This document shows positions 13,301-26,700 of a stretch of DNA of 64,000 nucleotides, piece after piece. Source of the stretch: Istiophorus platypterus (lineage: Eukaryota; Chordata; Actinopteri; Istiophoriformes; Istiophoridae); NCBI GenBank assembly GCA_016859345.1, contig CM029118.1, positions 26,850,501-26,914,500 of the forward strand. The letters run 5' to 3'. A program made the position numbers and the translations under genes. The number at the start of each line of letters is the position of its first letter. Position 1 is the stretch's first letter. The notes beneath the pieces were generated by a model. The model was not told the DNA's origin. It was given only the letters and a program-made list of their open reading frames with translations, and did no database searches.

Positions 13301-16300
13301 AAATGACTGAAAGAGCATTTTAAGCACCGTTTCCTATACATAGACTCTACCTGGGCAGCCCACATGTGAAGCATTTAGAGAACATTGGTAAATTGTAGAA
13401 TCTACCAAGATTCTGAATGTCAGGCATTTAAGCGGCATCTGTAAATTGTAACAACAGAATAAATTGTAACAATAGAAATTAACCTGGGTTACACTCTCTC
13501 CCTCTAAACCATGAATGTCATGTGAACTGGTCACACTCTGGCTACCCACCACCACAAGTAAATTCTCACCCTGCGGGACACAGACAGGATTTGGATTGTC
13601 CGTTTATCCCATCTGAAATCTCACAGGTGGCTTTGACTTACAACTGACAATCGAGCACACTTCATAACAAAACTGTGATTTATATCATGTATTGTCATTC
13701 AGCCTAAAAATACAGAGGTATAATTTTTGGTCTATATCACCCAGCCCTAGTGACATATATCACTATCACCAAAAATGCTTCCTTGATTGAGACTTACTTG
13801 TTTTTGTTGTTCCACTTAAGCTTCTTCTTTTTCTCTTTAGTATTTCACACAGGTTAAATGTTTCTGTTTTCTAATCTAACTTGTTCTTGGTTTTCTTTGT
13901 TGTCATGTAAAAATCCCGCTGGAAAGATGTATGAACCAAACTGCAAATTTATTCTTGCAGTCCTATTTTAATGAACAATATGATGCGCTAGAGCAGAGTC
14001 AGATGCATACAGGACCAATGTGCATATTAGTTTTTAAATGCAATGTGCGACTTCGGTAGCAGGAAAACTTAAGAGTACCTAAAATATACATAGCTAGATG
14101 CATCTAAGATGTTTAGTAAGTCTGGACCACTTTATCTTGCTCAAGGACACTTTATAAAACACAATCTGGGTAAAGAGTCGTCTCCATAATCATACAACCC
14201 AGCTCATTCTGCTATCTATAGTATATGTTACTGAAAATTCCAATATAATAAGTGGCTCTCCATTCTCTCATTGTTTTCCAGAAAACAATGTATTAACCTA
14301 ATGTATGTGTACGACAGTAATATAAATGATCTCTAAATTACTCTTGAGAGTGGAATATTTCCTAAATGTCAAATGTCAGCTTCCATCCAACCTGCTCCAC
14401 TGTGTTAGATCTCGTCCACAGTGGAGCTACATAACTGTTTCAAATCAATGATACAATTTTCAAATTTAACATATTTACCTTGGACACTAACTAATCAGTC
14501 AATCTGTCAACAAGTCAGTCAACTAGTCAGTTAACTAGTCTGTCAGTAAGTAAACCAGTCAATCAATCAATCAGAACTCAACACTAGGAACTATTTTCCT
14601 ACATTTTTCTTGCTTAATGTGGATTTTACAACACTGTATTAGTGTCTTTGATTATTTATTGCCATGTTGCTCATCTATCATTCCTCAACATAGCTATAGC
14701 TGCCCTTTATTGTACTACAAAGTCCCTGTATGAGCCCTGTTATTTATAGTTATGTCTAGCCTTCAGCCTATCAGCTTATATCCCACTGCACCTCTCTACC
14801 ATCCAACCATACATTGTCTGCAGTAATCTGAAAACCTAATCAGCCAAGTAACCTAGAAATAGTACCACAATAGGATACAGAATTGCTCTGTGGGAGACAG
14901 TTCAATCATTATGCAATAATTACGATGTTCTACACTACCAATGAATATGGGAATGTCTGCATAGACTTTTTATAACATTATTTACAGTGCAGTGGTAGAA
15001 TATCAGACATCAGTTTTAGTTTACCAAATAACCTCCCTATAGGAAAATATAGAGATGTGTTAAATCAGAAACAATGTATATATCATATCATACAGATGGA
15101 TTTGTAAAGCATTCTTCCTCCAGAGAAAAGGCATAAATAATTTCCATGTACTGTGAATGAAATTACGCTAATGCTTGCCTTTCATGTCTATCTCGCCACA
15201 AGACTGCATTGCAGAGGGGAAAGCACTGCCTGGCATGACTAGGCCAACTCTATTATGCTTCAATATTGCATTACCATAGGTTTCCTCCACTGCTAGGAGT
15301 AAGCATATGCACTAACGGAGATTTTATTCATAGACCTTACAATGACAAGCTGACAATAATTTCCAGGTTAAGAAATGAAAAGTCTGGTAGCAAATAAAGA
15401 TCAGAAAAATGTAGTCTTTGTTGAATTACAGCAGCTAAGCAGTAAATGTTGTCCAAAGTCACAACATACCAAAGCTTCTCTGCACCATCCATTTGTTTGG
15501 TCTGCAAAGTGATGAGATGAGCAACAGTGCAGGGGCCAAAGGTTGCATGGTGATAGAGGCTGCGGGGCTTTTACTGTTACCGTGAATAGTTAATAACTTT
15601 TACCGGGGTCTCAGACCTTAATTAGCCTCGTAGGCCTATGGCTTGTTCACATTCTTTCTTAGTAAAGGTCAGTTGATACAAATCTAAAGCTTTATAATTA
15701 TTCTGGCTCCCGAAACCTTGTCCCAACATTAATGGGCAAAGGGCTCCTCTAAACAGCTGCCTAGCACTCTGAAAATTAAAATAACTGATGCCAACAAAGC
15801 AAGAGAAGGCTATTAGAAGATAACAAAGGTAGCTGTTTCCTCAGTTCTTGTAATTAAAAATGGCAGTTAATAGAGACCAAGACCAAGAAAACTTTCTGAT
15901 TTAACTGCTCTTAGGATTACTAGAAAGGCAAATCAAAACCCCAAACTTAAAGACCCTTAGCAGCTACAGAAAGTGTTTAAAGGCCATGATACTTGCCAAA
16001 GGGGATGTTAAGAAGTACTGAGCATACAGAATACCCAAACCTTTGTTCCAACTGTAAAAGATGGAAATGAAAAAGTAATCTTGCTTAAAATCTTTAAAAA
16101 ATGTGTAATCTTTAAGAGTATTCCTTTTGGAAACTGGTTCAACAACACATCTAACTATTCACAGTAACACAATAGTAAAGTGAGTACCCAAACTTTTTTA
16201 TGCCACTGCATTGGTATTGGTAATGTGCCATTCAAGGTAGCAATGAGGCAATAAAAGGGAGGAATAAGAAAAAAAACAAACTGATATAAAAAATATTAAT

Positions 16301-19300
16301 GATGTTTCAAAACATTTAAAGAAAGGCTCTTAAGAAAGTGCTGTGCCTTTTCTTTACAACTTTTATTTGTCCTTGAATTCAGGGGAAAACTGGGCAATTC
16401 TGCTTCTGGGATTGATGTAGTAGGAGACATATTTCAGAAGGCTTTTTAACACAACAGACTGGTGGCTGAAATATTTAACAGTCAGCAAGTCACAGAGAGA
16501 CCCGCTGGGCAATTGCCAACGAAACATCCACCTATTCAATCTATATTTCATGGTCATGAATGAATGAATGACTGGCTTTCCTTAATATAGCATCTTCCTG
16601 TCAGGAGTAGATCTTGCTAATGACCAAATACAGAGGTAAAGTTAGAAAAAACAGGAATGAAGTAACAGCCACAGTCAATATTAAGAATAAAAGCAGCATT
16701 GATTATACTCTATATACAGAATGTCCACATCAGCATTTTCTAAATACTGATAATAATATCCCCATAAAACAAGCAGCAGAATATAAGCACCATATATTTT
16801 CAAAATGGACAGGGGTAACGCTACTGAGTAGCTGTCACCTAGACTAGAGATAAAGATTCCAGCTGCTCAGCTCCTCTTGCTCAAACGTGCTGACCATGGG
16901 CTAGTTATCCAGTACCATATGGGTGGAAATTTCAGACATGAGAGAGTTGTGAGCAGATCCAGAACTGTGATGGCCTTACCATACCATTCAAGAGAGGTCT
17001 AGAACCTACCAGGGGTATGGAGTTCTGACCCTCTAAGGATATTCTATCACTGCTTTGTCAAAGGATACATGTAAAGCAGGCTCTAAGGATCGATATCCCA
17101 TAAGGACCATTACTAGGTGACAGTGAAGAGGTTCACTAAACAGCCAGGCAAAACTGATCTGCGTTATAATGGCTACAATGGTCAGGTCTTGGCATACCCG
17201 GAGAGATCAAGGGTTATGATTATCCCTGAGGTCAAACATGCACGTGTCTCCCACACCAATCAGGAAAACTGCTCAGTTCCTCTCTCTATTCCAGAACCCA
17301 GGGAAACCGTTTCAAAGGGCTAGATCTGTTTTGCCTAAGTATGAGTCTCTGTATCTTTAAGTGTACTAAGAGCAACATCTTCTAGTGTTATCAGACATAC
17401 AGTCAGTGTTTCCCAAACAGTGATGTTATTTGTGGCAGCTCCCCATAATATCAACATTGGCCACCACATATTGATTTTCTATTTTTTGGATTTTCCAAAT
17501 TGGTAAAATGTTATTTAAGTGTGAGCCCTGATTCACTCATCCCCTCTTGCCTCCCTATCTCTCTCTCAGTCTGAAACACAATGGTAACCGACCTGTTTGT
17601 GAATAGCCCCTCCCATCCATGGAAACTCTGAATCAACACATGATCATGTGTGGGAGGAAGGATTGTCATTGACTTTTCCTTATAGAGAAGATGGCTAGCT
17701 GCTAGTCAATATTGGTTGCTTATACAACTGGATAACAGCAATGGTAATTCTTTAACTTTGACAGTGAAAGTTTGCTACATCAATCCAGATGAGTAATAAA
17801 CAAGACTGGGTCAACTATGGTTTGTCAATAAAAGTCACTAGATTTGTTGGTTGGTGCTTTTGTGAAAAAAGTGGCTAAAAGGGTGTATAAAGTTGACAAA
17901 TGTAGTGACAAAGGCTATAACTTGGCAACAATGCCTGTAAATGCCCCTCTGATGAAGTATTAGAAACTGTTCATGTCAAATCACTTTGAAAGAGCAATGT
18001 CCAACAGGGAAACCCCAACACTTGGCTAGCTGAACAAACTTCAGCACTCATTCACATGGAATCTGGCTGACAGTCATCACTTGGTTGGTCAGTCAGTCAG
18101 TAACAGACATTTGTGTTTGTAGGGCAGTTGCATGTTGCATGTTGAGACACAGGGCCATAATGAATCAGGAACACTTAATAACATCTCTTCTCCATGGAAT
18201 TCAGTTTACAACCTCAAAAGCCTTAAAACGTGGGACCCAGGCTATAAATCAATAGTAAAATTAATCATAATTTCCATTCTAATACCTCATACTATTCATC
18301 GTATTATGAAGATCTTGAAATTTAAAAGACCTTGTATAGTGTGTCCCCTCAGATGACAGTCATCTGCCACAGTAAAGGTCTGGGGCAGAGTACAGGATGT
18401 GGGGGCTCCTTATTCTCATTCCTATTCATGGTTGGTGTCTATGTATGCATGCTCAGAGCTATCTGACCTTATTAATTATTAAAGATTTCTTGTATCAACC
18501 CTTCAGGACCAATAGCTGTCAAGTAAGAATTTAAAAGATTAATTTCTGTGGTCAGTTATTTGGAACTGCAGCAACTTCGTATTCTACACAAAAACAATAA
18601 GTCAAGAAAATTGTTGAAGGAGCAGCATTTCTGCCACCTCTCCTCAAAGATCAATAGCATTACTGCTTGTTTTGCCACACAGGGCTCTGGAATGACACCT
18701 TTATCCATTTCCCAAACCATAAACCATTCATCAATTAGAAGTAAGAGGCAGTCAGAGAAAAAGTCCTGACCTTTTTCTGCTGGGTGGAGAACAGATACTG
18801 TGCTCAGAACCATCTACTTGTTTTGTTACCATCTCTAACATCCTATTAGTTACATGTAATGCTGGACTAGATAAAGATCATTATTCCTCTAACTCTCTTT
18901 TTCTCAATCTGTCTCTGCCCCTATATCTTTTCCCAGAACATGATTTGAAGATGAGCTGCCCTCAGCCCGAGTTAGAGGAGAAGGACTGTCCTCCACCAGA
19001 GGAATTAGAGTGTAAAATCTGTTACCAGCGCTACAATGCCCACAACCGCAAGCCTAAGATCCTGGACTGCCTGCACCGGGTCTGTGCCCGCTGCCTCATT
19101 AAGATACTAAACCTTGCTGACAGTGCAGGCTGCATCTCCTGCCCCTTTTGCCGACACCAAACTGAGATCCCAGAGCATGAGATGTCGGCCCTGCCTGATG
19201 ATGCTAACATCATGTCACACTTGGCAATGCAGGACAAATCCTGGAGCTCTGACCACAACAGGGAGGTGATCTTAACTCCAAAGAGTTTCTCCACCTCTAG

Positions 19301-22300
19301 CCCATCTCATGACTCCTCAAACTGCCTGGTCATCACCATTATGGAAGTGCAGAGGGACCCACAGCACTCCCCTAGCCACAATGGCAGCTCTGACATTTAC
19401 GCTGACCAGAGCTTGGACTCAGTATCGATGGGCTCCAATGGGCCAGCTGAATCGGACGCCCTATCCAAGTTTTGTAATCATGTCCCACGCATCCTCGTCT
19501 GGCTGCTGGGTTTCCTTTACTTTGGCTCACTCCCTCTTGGAATCTATTTGTTAGTGATCCAGAGAGTGACTCTGGGTATTGTATGTGTTAGCCTGGTGCC
19601 ATCCAGCTTGACAGTTTGCCTGGTCTATGGATTCTGCCAGTGTCTGTGTCAGGGTATGTGTGACTGCTCCTCTAGGGGCTGATATGATGCTACTAAACTG
19701 GTGGTCTTAGGATGGGATAAAGTCAGCTGCAGAAAACAAGTATTTGGTTGTTATGTAGATAGATATGATGCCTGAAAGTGACGGTGATGCCCTTTCCTTA
19801 ACAGGTGACTGACTGACTACCAGTCAGTTATCTTAATGCAATTAATGGGCAAATCAGAAGACCTAAGAAGACCGTTGTCAGTGATAGTCTGGGCTTTTAG
19901 TCTGACTTATGAAATTTGGAACAGTCTGGCCAGAGCCACTGACAAGGTCTGACAGTGGGAGCAGCGCCTATACCTGCATTTCTGTAATGTACTTCTGTGA
20001 CCTTATTTGTTCTGTGTTTTGTGTTTGATGTAGTCTAACATAATATTTGAGAGCAAGAGTAAAGAGAGTAAATCTTTGGTTTACACAATAAAAGCACCGA
20101 TAAAGTCCTGGGCCCTCATTTATCAACACTGTATACCAACAAAAATAAGTAATGAAGAGACACAGCAACTCGTGGTGAAAAAGGAGCAACATGAGGGGTA
20201 ATTATAGGTGATTTTTGCCATTAGTTGAAGGTAAAGGCACCTCTTAGACATTGATTGACAATGAAAATTTATTTTTATTTTGGACTAAACATATATATTT
20301 ATTTTTTTATGTTAATGAGTGTTATTCAAACCTATAAGGCAGCATTTGTGTTCGCTCTGTTAAACCTACAGGTAACTCCAAATCTAATAGATGTTAACTG
20401 TGACACTTGTCTTGCCATTAGCTCCTGAAAATACCTTCAATAACTGTACATTGTATGAGGAAAAAACATTGGCACAGACATTTATGGGTTGAGAGGTATC
20501 AGTCTGTTGAACCTGTTGAAGACTATTGCAACATCTTTGTATCCTAGTGAACACTCTTTGTAAACAGAGTATAGAATACTACTCTTCCAGAGGTGTTTGA
20601 TTACAGATCATTAATTAGGTAGAGTTGCGAGAGAAACAACTGGCCAATCCCTTGCTATTATTCAACAATGCAGGGGATTTGACAGGAAAACATGCTCCAT
20701 CTGGCTGGATTTTTCACCATGAAAATTCCAGATGTTCCAATTTAGGAAGAAATATAACATTTGCATGCAATTACCAAATTCATAACTTGGATGTAATACT
20801 TTGTTTGTTACCTGTTTTACTGTCACAGATGTAGCTTTGGGCAGACAGTATGTGTGATGAGGTTGTTAGCATTGCTCACTGAATGTACCGCTCTCTCTCT
20901 CTTTCATGCAGGTTATTGTGCTAAGTACAGGTATTTGGTACATGCCATGCAAAAGTTAAACTCATATCTCAGGTTTTACGATACTCTTTCAATGTTTAGC
21001 AACAAACTTCCCTTTCTTGTTTGGTTGAATGCAGCATAGCTGCTGGGTTGTTTTATAGGTTGTAAAAAAGCTCATTTGGCAGAAAGGTACAGTTTATGAC
21101 TATGGGAGTCCCCTGTTAAGACAGCCCTTTATGACATGGTGCACATAATGCCACACCTCAGCCATGTGTATTTATTATTGGTTGGCACCTAAAGTTTGTG
21201 TGCATTATTTGCCTCCTGTGGCGTTAAGCTTCTCCTGTGGGCTCCAAAAAGTACTTCCCCTTATAGCTCTGTGACCATAATATAAATTCTACTGTGTCAG
21301 AAGTTTATGAGATATCTTGAAATGCTGAATTCATACCCAGTAATGAGTAAAATTTCCAACAGCATTTAAAAGAAAGGTTTAGAAGGTAAATTGCAGTGTT
21401 TCCCACAGAATTAACCTGACAGCTCTGTTGCCAAGTATTTTTTGACAAATAAATAACTGAACAATATATCCAGCTCCATTTCTTCACACTGTGTCAAACT
21501 AATAACAACCCTCTCCAACTCAAGTTGGGAAGGTGTTACAAACATCTAGGAAATTACAACTACTGCAGTGGAGCATCTTATATAAGGTATTATTTAACAA
21601 TTAATTGATTTAAGATTAAACTAATTAATTTAAGAAGATCTCCCCGCCACCACTGTGTCAGAAACTAAGAGCCCTTGACTCCGATAACTAAGGGCCCTGG
21701 ACTGAAACTTTAAATACTTCAGGAACTGATATCTTTTTCTAAAAAAAAAAAAAAAAAAAAAGAATGTAGCATTTTGGGAAAAGATATTTTAAACCCTTCT
21801 TGTATAATGTAAGTGCATTTAATTCTCTGATGCTGAGGTTCTTCAATTCCATTTTTTCTTCTCCTTTGTCAACTTCTTTCTATCACCATTTCTCTACCTG
21901 TCTCTTTACCCACTTCTGTTTTCCTGGGTTTCTGTCCATGACACACTGACTAGAGCTCAGCTTTGTGCCAGATTTCTGATTAAAGATGCTACTAGACAAA
22001 AAATAAATGGAGAATTATTTTCAAAATATTGCTTATGTGCTTTTCTATAGCTGCTGTCTGCTGATTGAGTCCACTTTTTGAATGTCAACAAGTCTCATGA
22101 TCAATTTAACGGGAGCTTGATGAGATTGAAAATTGGGATTGTTGTGTCTCAAAGAGAGACACAACAAAAGAACAATTTCTTTCACAGTTAGTGATAACTC
22201 AGACTAATAGCACTCCTAACTTGACATAAATAAATCAGCCAAGGATTTTTTAAAAGTACTGTGATGGTCCAAAAGACACAGTATTAAAGCCACAACGAGC

Positions 22301-23680
22301 CAAGACTGATTTATACAGTGTAACCAGCTGGTGACAAAATAAGGAGAGACAGAAAAAAGAGACCTATAAATGAGAGATGACAGACAATAGCACAGACAGG
22401 AGAAAAAGATTTCTTTTTTTTTCTGCCTGACTGACAGAGGTGTTAGACAGAGTGCTTGTTGTTGGAGCATTTGTCCTGCTGGTTGTACTGTCTGACATCT
22501 CCAGGACCCTGCCTTTCATCTTTCTCAGCTGAATGGCAGGTTACATAATAAACTGTCCTATCCTACATCTGAAAAGAGAATTTCCATATTGGTCCAAATA
22601 TAAGACAACTCTGAACATAGTATCCTGTCCTGATAACTCAGGATAATCCACACTATTATTAGTGGGGTTTGTGGAAATTTTTTAATGAAAAAAAAACAAA
22701 ACAACCCAAAACAAAACAAAAAGAAAAGCCTGTAGTTCATCTGAAGCTGACATCAAGCAGCATAGGTCATGCAAACTTCCACCCTAGTTATATTTATACA
22801 TGCACACACTAAAATATTTAAAATTTTCAGGTGTTTCAAAAAGATGGGGCAATGAATTTTAATTACACATGAATAATGTAGTCACAATCTGTCCCCTCTT
22901 TATAGCACACACTTAACACACAATCCCTGTCTTTTCAATTCATAAGTCAGCAACATGCATAACAATCACTGTAGGTTTATAATAATCAAATGAATGTTTG
23001 ATTATTTGTTTTTAGTTCGTCACTGAAAAGAATTTGATAGTTCTGTATTGCATTTCATTTGCATGACATGTGAGGGCTAGAGGTAAATTAATGCAATTGA
23101 AATGTTATTCATTTTAAAGACAACCACAGCCCAATCTTAATACTCTGAAGGCTTTCAACTGATTTTTGGATGTATGGGGTTGACTCTTTGATCAAGATTG
23201 TTGAAATTAAATTCATTTCTCTTTGTGAACCTGTATCCGTTTCTATTTCTTCCTTCCTTTTACTGTACATGCTCACCAACCAAAGTAACACAAAAACCCC
23301 ATGCCAGACAAAAGTCCTGCTTTTGGTTTTTGTGTTATTGTGTAAATTGGTGAGTTTTATTAAAATATATTGTTTACTATCTATGAATGGCTAACATTAC
23401 ACCATAATGCTGACAAGAATAATAACATTCATGCAGAGCAAAAATAGCTTTTCTTTTGCAACAACTGAAATATCATAATCAATCATTACATCACATTGCT
23501 CATACAGTGAACTATACAGTATGTGATGGCAACACTTACTGGAGTGTTGAGATTCCAAAAAAAAAAGGAAAGGATAATGTAGAAATACAGAGAGAAGAGA
23601 TTAAGGACGAAAGGCAAAAAAAAAAAAAAAAAAAAAAAAAAATCAAGTCAAAAGTCACTCTCACACTAACACTCACAAAG

Positions 23681-23720
<40 letters not shown>

Positions 23721-26700
23721 ACAACCAACACTGCAGGCATGCATAATATAATAAATAAATCAATTCTAAAACTAATATAATAATAAATAATAATAATATA
23801 CATCAAAAATCAACATCAAAAAAAAAAAAATGTTGAAGATTTTTTTTTACAGCTGAATGCTGCCTCCAAAATTTTTTGTGCTTACCTAATGTCTCAAGGC
23901 TCCTGATGTGTGCTTCTCCTCTTGATGTGAACCCCTCTCACTGTGAACAAACTCATGTGACATGCTAGCTTTCCTTATCATTTCTACTTGGCTTTCTTTT
24001 TCTTTATGTTTTTTGGACCCTGCAGTGTTTGTTAGTGAAGTCAATATGGGGCTGGTTGAGGGAAGGAATTTAAATAAATAATTTATTACTCTAAAAAATC
24101 ATATTAAGAAAAAAAAATTTATTTAAATCTCTTGAAATATTTTAATTTATTGTTTTACTAATTTTTTTTATATTTGTGACTTCATTATTTTTTATTTTTA
24201 TCTGAAATATTTAATGAAATAAATAATGTGATAAATAATATTTTGTCTTATTTCTCATCATTTATTAAAATTTTTAAAAAAATTTAAAAATTTTAAAAAA
24301 AAATTTTTTCAAAAAAAATTGGAATATTAGTGAAATTTATTGACATGAGGCAGACATATATGGATTATTTATATTACAAAGTCAAATGTTTAAAAATTTC
24401 ATATGTTGAAAACAATCTCTATGCAATATACAGCTTCAGGACCAACCTCTGCAAAATCTTGAAGAAGTATAATTCCATCATTGATTGTAATCTTACTTAA
24501 CCTCTAGTTTTGCTGGTGGGGAACGAGGGAGTATACTAATGAAGTATGAAAGAAGGAAGGGAATAAAGTCCTTCTGCTCTTCTATTGCTCTCCTCTTTCT
24601 ATGGTCTGCCACCAATAGAACTCACATTCACACACAAACCTCTTTCTCTCTGAGCTGTTGCTATAGAGACACTAACAAAATTGTTAGGAACACTGAAATG
24701 TTTTTCCCTGCATTGGCTCAAGTGACAAGAGCTGTTGACAGCTGGAACGCACTGGTCCAAGAGCAAGGCACTAATACTGTTAGACTAATGTCATGTTCAA
24801 AATAGCATAACAAACAATACAAACAAAAAGAGGCTGAACCAACTGTCATCCATAGCGGTTTGATTCAGACCAACATGGCACTATAGGTGTCCATTTTATT
24901 TCTATGATTAAGGGGTGGGACCCATGCAGTTTTTGTCACAGAAAACAGGTTCTGTCTTCCTGTCTACAATTAGTTATGGCCATGCTTGTGTCTATTACAA
25001 CCACCTACCCCTTAGTAAAAACATCCAAGTCCAATGACATACACGAGAAGTGAGAAATCTTTGAATGAATAAATTACAAAATGATATCAAACAGGCAAAC
25101 AAGTCCTGAAAATGTCACTCACTGCATCAGTGTTTTGGTTCTGGTCAGTTTAGTAGCATAATTACGGTAGGAAGGGTACACTTGAACAAAGTGGCAGATT
25201 TATTGTGAAAGTAACTAATTAAAATGTTGCTATTATGCTCTACTGCTACAACTACAACTGATTAACTGCCAGACGACAATCCTTCTGTTTTCAGTCTGCA
25301 CAAGGTAGCTTGTGCTTGCCCACTGCCAACTGTAAGCCTGCTTGACTATATTTCAAATATTTTCTGCATACAGGTTTCAGTTTTGTATATAAATGTCACA
25401 TAAATTCCATATATTATTAGTATATGTGTACATTTCAAACTGGCAAATTAGCGGAAACTAAATTGCAGTCACCAGTTAGCAGCAGGAATGGCATAGAGCA
25501 ACAGAAAGCAATAAGCAGCAGAAATAAAACAAATACAAACAAAGAACGTTATACTGCTGTAAAGGCCCTGTGCATTACCACAGCTCTATAATAGCAGTAG
25601 CAGTGTCACAGGGATACTTTGAGATCAATGGATCAAAGTCAGAGACCAGTACAAGCAGTGCCATTGCTATGGCTACCATTGCTGATCATTATCTTTATAT
25701 TTGTGTTTTCTTTACATTTAAACTTCTGATTGTTTATTGTATGATTTTACTCTTCATTACAGGAAAATAAAGTCTTTAGATAGCCAATATGATCAGATTG
25801 GGAGCTGGCAATCTGACAAGCACTACTGTTAATCACTTTACACCCTCTGAGTAGTGAATACCACTAATAGATGGTTTATCAAGTGCAGTGGAGTGGGCTG
25901 ACCAATAGGAAGTAGAGTGGAGGGTCATTCTGAGCAAAATTAAGTTTAAATGAAATGTTTTTCTTTGGTCTGGTTGGTTGGTTGAGGCATCAGCTTAGGC
26001 AAAGTTGTTGCCTCAGAAGCTGGCTTGGCATCAGGAGTTAAGATTGAGTAAACTTGCATGCCATTTTACAGGGAAGTTTTACAGTACTATAAAGAATTTT
26101 CAGCAAGAAATTTTTAGATTCAACAGATCTGGTTAATTGCCTAATCCTCAATGCAGGCCACTGAATGACAAATCAAATCCACTGTAAATGTCAGTGAGCA
26201 GGGGTTGACTGTAGTGAGGAAGTGACGTTTAAATCAAGGAACTTACTTTGACTTCTTCCTGTAGTTTTCCAAATCGAACTGTGCCATGCAGAATCCTGCT
26301 GAGGAATCCCTGCTTTTCGTGCTGAAAAACTGAAGCCTGGAGAGGTAGAGAGGGAAGATGGGGGATTACTGATCTATGAGCAGAACACAGAGGGGGGTGG
26401 AATGCAAAAATGGACGAAGGAAGTCAAGGATTATGGGAGAGATGGACAAAGGAAAAGAGGGAAAAACTGATGAAATTGCTGCCAATTTGCAGTAGTCCTG
26501 AGTGAGGTACAAATACTGCCATAAACTGCCTATTTTCAGTTTAATATAATGAAAGGTATATAACTTTAAGTGTTAAGGATATAAAAAATACTGCATGGAA
26601 ATTACAGAAATTAGAAACAGTCATCACATTTTTACATTATTAATCAAAACAATGCCATAAAACAGAGCTAGTGCACCTCCATGTCACCAAAACAAAGATG

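Larger units (their letters stand above)
4060..18936. other. CEP89 last intron, part left of rnf182
   Basis: Intronic sequence with the elements listed at 4276, 10653, 11644, 12320, 13560, 14486 and 17402, and otherwise no coding signal. Unidentified rnf182 5' UTR exons and promoter are expected on the plus strand here or within the same intron. Confidence 0.6.
20093..26246. other. CEP89 last intron, part right of rnf182
   Basis: AT-rich intron with poly-A runs, the hairpin at 22139 and an A/T-only block near 24060-24330. No further exon is supported. Confidence 0.6.

Noticed and set aside
18945..18950. Two-codon extension of rnf182 (TTG AAG)
   Set aside because: Needs a TTG start; the ATG at 18951 is the normal start.
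23456..23763. Lys- and Phe-rich frames
   Set aside because: Translation of poly-A runs.
24539..24805. 88-codon plus-strand frame
   Set aside because: No known domain, no splice context, intron location.
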